Positions 44,401 to 51,208 of a stretch of 64,000 bases of DNA are shown here, piece by piece. The notes below the pieces were generated by a model. It saw nothing but the letters and a program-made list of their open reading frames with translations, made no database searches and was not told the DNA's origin. Each line of letters begins with the position of its first letter. Position 1 is the first letter of the stretch. Location of the stretch: NCBI GenBank assembly GCA_943736015.1, contig OX031058.1:24763001-24827000 (forward strand), read 5' to 3'. Origin of the DNA: Tridacna crocea (taxonomy: Eukaryota; Mollusca; Bivalvia; Cardiida; Cardiidae). A program made the translations under genes and the position numbers.

Positions 44401-47400
44401 GTTTCGTTGGCGGTTGCCTGAAGCACCATAAATGGTGACAGTTTTATGTACTCGTACTATTTGATCGTTTTACTTGCATGTTTAGCATCGTTGTTTGGAT
44501 AGAATGTCACATTATAATACTGATGTTTATTCATTTTCGTACAATGTTTTGTAAAATATGTAACCTTAAATTAAAGGTATTAGTACTGGTACGATAAAAA
44601 TATAATTATTACATCTATGTATGTCATCAAGCTGCTGGACCAGTGCCTTGACACTTTGTGCCATACCAATATCCAATTGCAGCCAATTTATTGCAAACAT
44701 CATTTGTTGACAGTTCATGATTGTGAACTCAACAACAAAGCGCAACTGCGTTGTATTCTACAAAGACAGAGTAAAAATACCCTTGTTGAAGTACATGATT
44801 CTGAATTTATCCTACCAAATAATAGTGTTCCGTACAATTCCGTACTGTGTCGTGTTGCAACGTAGTGAACCGTAAAAGACCGTGCGAATCCTTGCCTCTC
44901 CGTAGTACAACGTATTAAGGTCGTGACTTTCCGTGACAAATCCGTATCATAACGTAACTAAAACGTAGTGTAACCGTGCTAATACGTAGTTCTCCGTATC
45001 AAATCCTGAGAAAATTTTGGGCCTACGGATAAGTACGGACTCAAACAGTTTTAATACGGACCAGAACGTATCAGTACGGTCTAATACGGACTAGTAAGGA
45101 TACGCTACGGTCGTTTGATCCGTAGCGAATTTTTGTGCATGTTCAAAAATTGTCAAGGACCGCTACGGATATCAAAGGACTACTACGAATGACTACAGTT
45201 ACAATACGGAGAGCTACAGACTGGTACGAGTTGTCACGGACAATGCCGGAACGAATCCCTAGCTCTTCCGTGGCGGCCTTCCGTGAATATGTGACCGGGG
45301 TATTACAGACTTATAAACTTGTCACGAAATGATAAACTGTTACAATATTTAGAATTGAAAGTACTGGTATCTCTTGATAAGAATCTACAAGGGTCTTAAA
45401 TATGGAATTTGTGTTTGAATGCATAGAAGCATTATGGAAAATTGCTAGCTAGCATCATCATATCCTTTTCTCATAGTGTTTTCAAAAATGCCTTTGAGGT
45501 GATCAAGTGGAAAATAGTTTTGTAAAAGTTTATTATAAGCTGTAACATGTAAGGAATAGAGAACAAAATCAAAAACTTGTCTTCAATACTACAGTTCAGG
45601 TTTAAAAGGGATAAACAAAAAGAAAACATACCTCTTTATGCTGTTTTGTCTGTAGATGAGTTGTCCACAATATTTCTGATTTTATCACATTATTACAAAG
45701 GACACAAACAAGCTGGTGCAAAGCGTTATACCTACATAATAGACATTATACCCAGTGAAATGTAGATACCTTTTTAAACGCATTTAAAGAAAGTGTGTTA
45801 AAAGTATCTCAATCAATGGGATTTGTTTTTGACATACATTTATGGATAAAATTGTGAGAAAAGGTGGTTCTACCCTCAACCACCCTATTTTCAAGGGCTA
45901 CCTGTTTTCAAACTCTAACCGATATCCCAGTTTTCTTGCTAAGTATTAACCCTTTACCAAGGGACAAAATTTTAGGCTGGTCCAAATTGAGAGCAGACGA
46001 CCAAATGATTGTGAGTAAAGAATTAAAATTTGTTATAGGAAGGGAAAAAAACATTGTGGGAAAAGGAGAAAATGCTCATTAACAGCATTTTCTCCTTTTC
46101 CCACAACCTTTTCAAAAGGCTTCTTTCACTGGGGTGTTAAAAGTCAGGATTGTGTTGTAAAGGGTTAAGAGAATGATGTCACTTTTGTATAAGAAGTTTA
46201 TTTGAAGTAAATGTGTAACTTATGTTAAATTATAGAATGTAACAAAAAAACAATACAGTACAGTGTAAGCATGTTTCTGACAGAAAATTCAGTTTTAGTG
46301 ACAAATTTCTTATATTAAATTTTCCCTCTCTGACAGATACCACCTTTGTCCATCTACCAGTAGATAGATTTCTAAAAGTACATTAGCTTTCTAGGACAAT
46401 TTATCAAACAGTACCAAATTTGAGAGTGAACCTATGCTAAATCATAGTTCTTAGAAACACCAATACTGTCTCCTGAGACGACAACCTTTCCCGTCAGATA
46501 ACAAAAACGCTTTTAAAGAATTCCACAACAAGTTTTTTCAGGGCACACATCCCAAATCAGCTGCTTAACTCTTTACCACACGAGAAAATTTTAGACTGGT
46601 CCAAATTGAAAGCATTTGCAGACGACAAAATAAAGGTGACTGAAAAATTGAAATTTGTTCTGGGAAGAGTAGAAAGCACTGTGGGAAAAGGAGAAAATGC
46701 TGGTTACCAGCATTTTCTCCTTTTCCCATGGTGTTTTCAAGAGGCTTCTTTCTCAAGGGTGTCAAAAGTAGGGATTGTCTGGTAATGGGTTAACTTGCAT
46801 TATTTCTGATCAAGTGATTGTTTAGGCAGTGCTAAACGAGACGACAGATACATATACTGGTAATTAATAAAGTTGGGTAGTAAAAGAGGCAGATGTTGCC
46901 TTATGGGAGACTAATAACTAATCCGAGTGTGTTATTCTTTATCATTCGCCCAGTTACTTTAAGATCAGCCAAGTGATCAGAGCTCTTTATAAAAGTGGGT
47001 GATGGTATTTTAAATCAATTATTTCTCTCTGAAGCTCTATGTTGTTGGTATTCGTTAAAATTGTCTTGATAAGACAATTCTCATGAGTACCAACATCATA
47101 GGGCTTTAAAAGTGAAGAATTATTCATATTTTCAATTTTGAAATAAAAACCACTCCCTGTCTGGAGCTCTGCTAGTGATCTGACCAGTGTAATTCAAAAA
47201 AAAAAAAATGAACATAAGTCTAAAGACAAGTGATTTTCTACCTTCAGTCTGAAGGTGTCTGCTCCGATGCTATTTTTGTTACTTTTCTTCGCATACCCCT
47301 TCAGGCCAACCTTCATTTAAAGTATCTGGAAAAAATATGATTTTACCCGCATCTTTTCGAACAGCTCTATGCGACAAAATTTCTAATGACAGCTAATAAA

Positions 47401-48583
47401 ATGGGCATGGATCGTTAGATAAATGATTAATCTTTACAAAAAAAACTGGTGTTAGTTAATATCCAACTCTTACCTTTGTGCAAATCTGTACTTTTCAACG
47501 TAAATAACCGTTGACCTACTTCACCAGAAATCAAAACATGGTGATCTTATCAATGCGCATGTCTCGGCAGAAATCGCAGTATCTCTGACACGTTACAGGA
47601 CGATTTAGTTGCGAATTTTGCTGTAAACAAACGCACCTTGATTGAACTTGGCTGTATAGGGTTAGGGAACCAGACTGTACAAAATTCAAATTCCGTTGAG
47701 TGCGCATGCCTGACTAACGGATGTCGCCGTGTTAGTTGTTTACATATTATGCTGGATTTATTTACGTCGGGAAAAAAGGTAATTTCCCATTGATTTAATT
47801 GGTATTTTGCAGCATATTTTGTGTGCTCTTAAAGACTGATCATTTGTCTAACGATCCATGCCGATTTTATTAGCTGTCACTGGAAACTGTCGCATAGAGC
47901 CGTTCCAAAAGATATGGGTAAAATCATATTAATTCCAGAAGTGTTTAAAGAGGGCTGATATGAAGGCCTGTGGAGACCAGAAACAAAGATAGCATCGGAG
48001 CAGACCTTCAGACTGAAGGTAGTGGTTTTCAAATTAGGACAAGACTTTTTCTTGTTTCCAGAAACTGGATGCTTAAGGTCAATAGAGCACAACATGTAGC
48101 TCTGCTTGCCCACGGTTTTTATGTTTACTACTTTCATATGAAAATTCATCTTGATTGTACAGGAATCCAACTTCTTCAGGCTGGAATCCAACTTTTCAGT
48201 TTGGAATCTAACTTTTTCCCCACCGAGTTGGATTCCTGGAATCCAACTTTCGAAATCCCAGTGAGAACACTGTGGAATACTTCATCTGCAAATCACTGTT
48301 GAAATTCTTCTTGATTTAGCACTTTATGGGTTAGGGCGAAACGCTCTGAGACTCTGACTGCAGTAAAATTCAATGGAGATTGACGCGAAAACCCGTGCTA
48401 TTTATACAGCATGTGAAAAAATATCCACAGTAGACAAAAATCACACACAGTAGAGGATAAGGGTGTTTACTTTGCTAATGGATGATCTATTTTCTTTGCA
48501 TTGTATTTTATATCGAATTGTTTTTCTTTCATTAAACGCCGTAAATCATCTTTGGTAACTATCTTTTTCTTTTTGGACGCCAT
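29332..48583 (-). CDS. ZNF830: ZNF830 (CCDC16/omcg1) zinc-finger, coiled-coil nuclear protein, 9 exons, complete
   Basis: Exons in transcript order: 48583-48471, 45731-45632, 40410-40317, 37640-37613, 35828-35641, 34530-34400, 32634-32557, 31665-31589, 29488-29332; 966 nt, 321 residues. N-terminal DDLRRLMKEKQ motif (residues 12-22), then a U1-type C2H2 finger C47-x2-C50-x12-H63-x5-H69 followed by Lys/Ser-rich sequence. Three FFD motifs (IPADFFD at 113, LPSDFFD near 172, LPEGFFDDP at 205), a coiled coil (VEYVDKMEEEWELFQ, EIDEQI, WKEVNDLEKKKEE) and an acidic tail ending DEFLDWRSKKSR. Finger, LPEGFFDDP, EIDEQI and DWRxK tail all match the vertebrate family, which I recall as ~370 residues and a single exon in mammals. 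In vertebrates it is a nuclear protein linked to pre-mRNA splicing complexes and genome stability in early embryos. The start has a strong Kozak context (A at -3, G at +4). Lies head to head with MGME1. Confidence 0.93.
29549..29765 (-). repeat. Very diverged family A MITE in ZNF830 intron 8
   Basis: Only AAATTGACAGAATTTG-like and CCTCAGTGAGGG-like traces remain. Confidence 0.35.
30044..30306 (-). repeat. SINE family S2, diverged copy
   Basis: Shares GGTCATATCATGGCAGTCAG with the other copies; the tRNA-like head lies at the right end on the minus strand. Confidence 0.75.
30531..30744 (+). repeat. Family A MITE
   Basis: Near full length with a GGTCACC loop; in ZNF830 intron 8. Confidence 0.82.
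31532..31560. repeat. Small perfect hairpin
   Basis: TTGGAGAGGTC, loop TGAT, GACCTCTCCAA; 29 bp from ZNF830 exon 8 in the downstream intron. Role unknown. Confidence 0.6.
31589..31665 (-). CDS. ZNF830: ZNF830 exon 8 (coiled coil)
   Basis: Acceptor ATTTTAAAG, donor GTAAGC, phase 0 to 2. Encodes VSENIIEEEDEQVNVERNID and EIDEQ. Confidence 0.92.
31757..31968 (+). repeat. Family A MITE
   Basis: Starts AACCCTTCACCACAC; right end truncated to GAAAGAGTTAA. About 92 bp upstream (in transcript sense) of ZNF830 exon 8. Confidence 0.82.
32291..32516 (-). repeat. Family C hairpin MITE
   Basis: TTAACCCTTTCCCAAA to TTTGGGAAAGGGTTAA. Arms GGAGAAATTGCTCG and AGCAATTTCTCC: both differ from family A at paired sites. 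Ends 41 bp from ZNF830 exon 7. Confidence 0.9.
32557..32634 (-). CDS. ZNF830: ZNF830 exon 7 (coiled coil)
   Basis: Acceptor ACTTTTCAG, donor GTGAGG, phase 0 to 0; 26 residues including KMEEEWELFQKTMKEE. Confidence 0.92.
33060..33640 (-). pseudogene. Decayed Tc1/mariner transposase
   Basis: The minus strand holds family signatures in order: a DESRYCLDYTDIHVRVWRRL-like stretch, GSIMV-stop-GGI (normally MVWGG, the Trp codon now TGA), NLQQIEHM, and EEWNSIPQMVIQNLIGRMQK near the C-terminus. Frames are broken by several stops and shifts, so it cannot make an active enzyme. It lies in ZNF830 intron 6. Terminal inverted repeats were not located with confidence. Confidence 0.75.
34327..34360 (-). repeat. 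Terminal fragment of a CTCTTGTT-type element
   Basis: CACAAGAGGACCATGACGG equals the 3' border (reverse) of the larger modular elements; the rest is missing. Next to ZNF830 exon 6. Confidence 0.6.
34400..34530 (-). CDS. ZNF830: ZNF830 exon 6
   Basis: Acceptor CATTTTATAG, donor GTTGGT, phase 1 to 0. Encodes DFFDSG and LPEGFFDDPKMDAK. Confidence 0.93.
34775..35040 (-). repeat. SINE family S2, copy with target duplication
   Basis: Runs from TTGTATTGGGGTTTAACGCC to the tRNA-like head (minus strand: GGTGGCTCAGTGGTGAGCG, then GGTTGTGAGTTCGA). Flanked by TCTGACC at 34768-34774 and 35041-35047. Confidence 0.85.
35298..35455 (-). repeat. Diverged family A MITE
   Basis: TTTGCCAGTACAAAG start and an eroded hairpin. 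Between ZNF830 exons 5 and 6. Confidence 0.45.
35641..35828 (-). CDS. ZNF830: ZNF830 exon 5
   Basis: Acceptor TTTACTCATAG, donor GTAGGT, phase 2 to 1. Encodes IPADFFDKG and an acidic Ser/Glu/Asp run. Confidence 0.9.
35889..36100 (+). repeat. Family D MITE
   Basis: TTAACCCTTAGGCTGATAAG to GGATAAGGGTTAA, 212 bp, centred on CAGATCAAGATCAG and an imperfect complement. Confidence 0.75.
36470..36755 (+). repeat. SINE family S1
   Basis: tRNA-like head with B box GGTTCAATCCCC, body TGATAGTCATTTTGACAGAA, AAAGCAGCCAGTGGCTTGGA and GGTAAAAGAAACTCCAGGAA. Same body as 697-990. Confidence 0.8.
36766..36999 (+). repeat. Family A MITE
   Basis: Full copy following the SINE; loop GGTTACC. Confidence 0.88.
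37137..37594 (-). repeat. Family A MITE with a family C MITE inserted in its hairpin loop
   Basis: 37137-37275 ends in a left arm (GAGAAAATTCTAGC) and 37504-37594 resumes with AGCATTTTCTCATTTTCCC, the matching right arm; the inserted copy sits at the loop. Confidence 0.75.
37276..37503 (-). repeat. Family C hairpin MITE nested in family A
   Basis: CCCTTTCCCAAACGAC to TTTGGGAAAGGGTTAA. Arms GGAGAAATTGCTCTTTA and complement nearly perfect. Confidence 0.85.
37613..37640 (-). CDS. ZNF830: ZNF830 exon 4 (28-nt microexon)
   Basis: Acceptor TTCTTTGTAG, donor GTATGT, phase 1 to 2; encodes GSTNAEISG. It is needed to keep the frame between exons 3 and 5. The 3' end of a long repeat element lies only 16 bp upstream of the exon. 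Confidence 0.82.
37657..39322 (-). mobile_element. Modular CTCTTGTT-type element, core type D
   Basis: On the minus strand it starts TTAGCTCACCTGAGCACAAA and ends CCCTCTTGTT. The core is ~10 diverged units of roughly 160 bp built on TGGTCAGAATGTTTGTCTT, GGTCAAATCTTAGAAAAAC and CACATTTTCAGTCCAA. No ORF. Sits in ZNF830 intron 3 with its 3' end 16 bp from exon 4. Confidence 0.85.
39667..39851. repeat. GAGCTCC hairpin MITE, copy 2
   Basis: Same ends; central palindrome GGCACTCATTAGAATTGTCT / GAGACGATTCTAATGAGTAC with a few mismatches. Confidence 0.88.
40317..40410 (-). CDS. ZNF830: ZNF830 exon 3
   Basis: Acceptor TTGTATGCAG, donor GTATGT, phase 0 to 1. Basic linker (KRKLTDSGSDASVKKFK). Confidence 0.9.
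40482..40524 (+). repeat. Family A MITE end, truncated by the next element
   Basis: TTAACCCTTTACCACATGAT followed by ~20 bp of the left half, cut off at the border AACAAGAGG. Confidence 0.75.
40525..42453 (-). mobile_element. Modular CTCTTGTT-type element, core type F
   Basis: Minus strand: TTAGCTCACCTGAGCACAAA start, CCTCTTGTTTGTC end. The core has about nine ~167-bp units containing GGGGTCAAAACTGGCCC, TTTGATATTTGGTATGTAGC and GGAACAAAGAAGGAAAAC. A 5' segment at 42220-42450 carries CTTGGCAGGGATGTTCCTTG. No ORF. In ZNF830 intron 2. Confidence 0.88.
42462..42689 (+). repeat. Family A MITE, followed by a left-truncated copy
   Basis: Full copy; a second partial copy (hairpin plus right half) continues to about 42850. 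Confidence 0.88.
43197..43410 (+). repeat. Diverged family A MITE cut by the next element
   Basis: CCTTTTACCAAACAATCC start; the right end stops where the iterated-motif element begins. Confidence 0.6.
43411..45302. mobile_element. Element X: inverted-repeat element with iterated TACGGA motifs
   Basis: Left end AGCTCCGGTCACATATTC, right end its near-complement (GAATATGTGACCGGGG), followed on both sides by CCACGGAAGAGCTA. The 350 bp inside each end are filled with TACGGA or TCCGTA at about 10-20 bp spacing. The middle (about 43760-44815) is AT-rich, holds a diverged family C MITE (43925-44148) and a tRNA-like B box. No transposase. In ZNF830 intron 2. Confidence 0.8.
44330..44430 (-). repeat. 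tRNA-like segment, probably SINE remnant
   Basis: The minus strand carries GGTTCGAGCCCCGCC, a good pol III B box, but no cloverleaf I could close. Confidence 0.4.
45632..45731 (-). CDS. ZNF830: ZNF830 exon 2 (C2H2 finger)
   Basis: Acceptor CTATTATGTAG, donor GTATGT, phase 2 to 0. Encodes YNALHQLVCVLC, NNVIKSEILW and TTHLQTKQHKE, the diagnostic ZNF830 finger. Confidence 0.95.
45946..46168 (-). repeat. Family A MITE, inverted
   Basis: Loop changed to TCATTAACAG; otherwise full. In ZNF830 intron 1. Confidence 0.87.
46565..46793 (-). repeat. Family A MITE, inverted
   Basis: Full copy. Outer arms GCACTGTGGG and CCCATGGTGT are only partly matched. Confidence 0.88.
46979..47171. repeat. GAGCTCC hairpin MITE, copy 3
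   Basis: Same architecture; central arms ATGTTGTTGGTATTCGTTAA and partner with several mismatches. Confidence 0.82.
47239..48021. mobile_element. Foldback element TACCTTCAG with 9-bp target duplication
   Basis: Both ends are TACCTTCAGTCTGAAGGT or its complement (the right end lacks 2 bp) and the inverted similarity extends ~190 bp inward (GCTCCGATGCTATTTTTGT; CTAACGATCCATGC). Flanks GTGATTTTC (47230-47238) and GTGGTTTTC (48022-48030) are a 9-bp duplication with one change, which suggests a Mutator-like origin. No transposase inside. In ZNF830 intron 1. Confidence 0.82.
48471..48583 (-). CDS. ZNF830: ZNF830 exon 1 (start codon)
   Basis: ATG in TTCAAAATGG. Encodes MASKKKKIVTKDDLRRLMKE and on to HPLAK; donor GTAAAC in phase 2. 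Confidence 0.9.
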
Positions 48584-48913
48584 TTTGAAACTGCTAGCAT
48601 TAAATTCGTATTGTAAGGGAAACGAACAACTCATTAGGAATGATAATGACGATGTAGGTGAAAATTAAGAATAAAATTGTTTAAAAGCTATTCAAAGCAA
48701 TTTTTTGAACAATTTTGTTTATGAATGAGGCATTTCAAAAATACGAGTATACTTACCTCGTTGCTGGAAAGACCGGACCATTTAACTTTACGGTGCGTGA
48801 GATGGAAAATGAATAAGCAAGCATGTATACCCATGCAAGCATGCTTTTTCTAGCCCGTCAGGTCACTTGTGGTGCTAAACAAATATAATCTTGTCAGGAA
48901 AGAAAATCTAGGC

Positions 48914-49106
48914 TGACTAAGAAAGAAGCCTCTCGAAGACATTTTGGGAAAAGGAGAAAATGCTGGTAACCAGCATTTTCTCCTTTTCCTGCAATATTTC
49001 TATCCTTCACGCAACAATTTCCAAATTTTCAGTCACTTTTATGCTATCGTCTGCAAATGCTTTCGAATTGAACAAGCCAAAATTTTGTCGTTTAGTAATG
49101 AATTAA
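48914..49106 (+). repeat. Family A MITE, left-truncated
   Basis: Starts inside the left half (GAAAGAAGCCTCTCG) and ends GTAATGAATTAA. Confidence 0.82.
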
Positions 49107-49119
49107 ATTAACCCGTATC

Positions 49120-49223
49120 TACCTTCAGTCTGAAGGTGTCTGCTCCGATGCTATTTTTGTGACTGGTCTGCGAAGACCAGTCACAAAAATAGCATCGGAG
49201 CAGACACCTTCAGACTGAAGGTA
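49120..49223. repeat. Perfect 104-bp palindrome with 9-bp target duplication
   Basis: Two 52-bp arms, each the end of the TACCTTCAG foldback element, fused head to head around CTGGTCTGCGAAGACCAG. Flanked on both sides by ACCCGTATC (49111-49119 and 49224-49232). Confidence 0.9.
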
Positions 49224-49317
49224 ACCCGTATCCTGCTGTGTAAGTTAAACGATACCTTAAAGTGGATAGTAGAAACTCAACGGTTGCTATTTCAAAGTTA
49301 ACTTTTGGGAAGAAATA

Positions 49318-49432
49318 TCTCCTTCTCGGACTGTGTAGATCAAAGATCAGACTGCACTTTTTGTGCAGTCTGATCTTGATCTACACTGTCCACAGAAGGT
49401 CAGTGAGTCGCGATCAGCAGCCAAAGGGTTAA
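49318..49432 (-). repeat. Family D MITE, partial, with strong hairpin
   Basis: GTGTAGATCAAAGATCAG / CTGATCTTGATCTACAC hairpin. Right border GGCTGCTGATCG...AAAGGGTTAA reads inverted relative to 35889-36100. Confidence 0.7.
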
Positions 49433-49695
49433 TAGGACCTGCCCTACTCACAGGGATGTTTCGAACCCCTGTGGCCCTACTTTGCAGTCTGTAAACTAGA
49501 AATCTAAAACAAACATCAAAACCCAATCCATGTAAGAGCAGTGCTCTCAGTAAAGATGGTTTTATGCATCTGCGAGAAAAAAGTGCACCCAGGTCAGACT
49601 AAGCAATGGACACAGGCTGACCTAGGTGCATTCTTTTTGTTATTGGCCAGTCATGCTAAAGGAACAGTCTAGCTCTTGATTTTGTCAATTGTAAA

Positions 49696-49886
49696 AGAGC
49701 TCCAGATAAGAGGGAGGGAAAGTATTCTTAATCCATCATACCTCTTCCAAACCCACTCTTGTGGGTACTTGTTAGAATTGCTGCGACAAGAAGATTCTAA
49801 TGAATACCCACAACATAGGGTCTAGTTGAGAATAATTAATGCTTTCAATTTTGAAATCAAAATCACTCCATCTATCTAGAGGTCTT
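49696..49886. repeat. GAGCTCC hairpin MITE, copy 4
   Basis: Same ends (right end decayed to CTAGAGGTCT); central palindrome has several mismatches. Confidence 0.82.
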
Positions 49887-49888
49887 TG

Positions 49889-50090
49889 ATTCTTTACCAA
49901 ACAACATTATTTTAGACTATAAGTCCAAATTGGAAGAATTTGCGGACAAAAAAATTAATGTGACTCAAAAAATGGAAATTTGATTTGGGAAGGGTAGAAA
50001 GCATTGTGGGAAAAGGAGAAAATGCTGGTTACCACAATGTTTTCAGAAGGCTTCTTTCTCAGGGTCATGAAAACCTTGGTAAAGGGTTAA
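49889..50090 (-). repeat. Family A MITE, hairpin right arm mostly lost
   Basis: The left arm AAAAGGAGAAAATGCTGG is followed directly by TTACCACAATG; ends AAAGGGTTAA. 148 bp before the MGME1 exon. Confidence 0.82.
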
Positions 50091-50244
50091 TTTACATACT
50101 TGAACTAACAAACAGACCCTCTATTTGTTTAAGATCAAATAACACACTCTTGTCTTATCGTAGTCTGTGCCATCTGCAAAAGCCCATGATTTGGGCATGG
50201 CCTTAAAGTATCTTCTATATATGCTTTTATGATTTCAGAGAGTC

Positions 50245-51208
50245 ATGGCATTCTGCAGGTCTATTGGGTCATTGAGGATCATTCAAAATTTCAGTTCTGC
50301 TTTTAGAAGACTGGCAGAGGATGGCTGCATTATGACAAAGTATGGTATTAAAAAATATCCAGATGGTCTCTGCAAGAAATTAGCTTCAACAAAGGTATCA
50401 TCTGCCAAGAGCGCTTCTTTAAATCAGGAGATGAACAAAGTGACAGATGCTGATAATACACCAGTGTCTGATACTGATGGAGTCAAACTTGAAGTAAAGA
50501 GCAGTTTCATAGATGGAACCAAAACTAAATCTACAAAAAGTAAAACCAGTACTAGAAAAACTGTAAAGGCAAGTAAATCAGACAAAGATAAGGAAAAGGA
50601 AAGATCAACACAAATTAATGAGTTACAAGTTTCTAGTAATAAAGAATCTGCAAGTCCAATTGAAACTGAAACAAATTTAACAGGTAGTACTAAAGGCAAG
50701 TCCACAGATACCAAAACAGGTGCTAGCAAAATTGCAAAGACAGTCAAGTCAAAAACAAATCTAAAGAAAGAAGATAGAGCAAAGTTTGGTACAATTCAGC
50801 CTTCAGAGGAAGAAGAATCAAAAGATGGACATAATTCAAAAATGAGCACAACAGACAATAAAGTTAGAGCTAAAACTACAAAAAGTGAAAGAAAAACTGA
50901 TACTATTATAGAGGAAGATGAACCAGTGCCACAGAAAGAGATAAAAAGTGACCGATATGATATCCAAATTCCAGAATGGATGGAGGTTGTGTTGGAATGT
51001 CCACCTAATGCTAATGACAAAATAGATACAGAAAAATTTCTACAGTTCAAAGACTTTATTGAAGAATTGGAAATGAAGAGTCTTCCATCAGTTACAACAA
51101 TTATTAAGAAAACTGAGCCGGAAGAGCAAGCAAAGATTTTACAAAAATGGATGAAGAAAAAAACAAAAGAACTTGGAGGAGAAGAACAGTTTGCAGTTTA
51201 CAGACAGA
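50245..51208 (+). CDS. MGME1: MGME1 first coding exon
   Basis: Six bases of 5' UTR after the acceptor, then ATG. Targeting peptide, low-complexity linker and LPSVT region through FAVYRQ. Donor GTGAGG in phase 1; reading through would stop 11 residues later. Confidence 0.93.

Larger units (their letters stand above)
48584..50238. promoter_or_regulatory. Divergent spacer and possible shared promoter of ZNF830 and MGME1
   Basis: The two start codons face away from each other 1.66 kb apart. The MGME1 start lies 6 bp inside an exon opened by the acceptor ATGATTTCAG, so at least one non-coding MGME1 exon and its promoter must lie in this spacer. I see no TATA box I would defend. The spacer also holds a truncated family A MITE, a perfect palindrome, a family D MITE, a GAGCTCC hairpin MITE and another family A copy. 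Confidence 0.5.

Noticed and set aside
47222..47325. Apparent minus-strand exon MKVGLKGYAKKSNKNSIGAD between ZNF830 exons 1 and 2
   Set aside because: It is the left inverted end of the TACCTTCAG element; including it would put a stop right after exon 1.
50424..50747. Minus-strand frame MTVFAILLAPVLVSVDLPLV inside the first MGME1 exon
   Set aside because: Antisense of the Lys/Ser-rich linker; hydrophobic only because AAA/AGT codons read as TTT/ACT in reverse.
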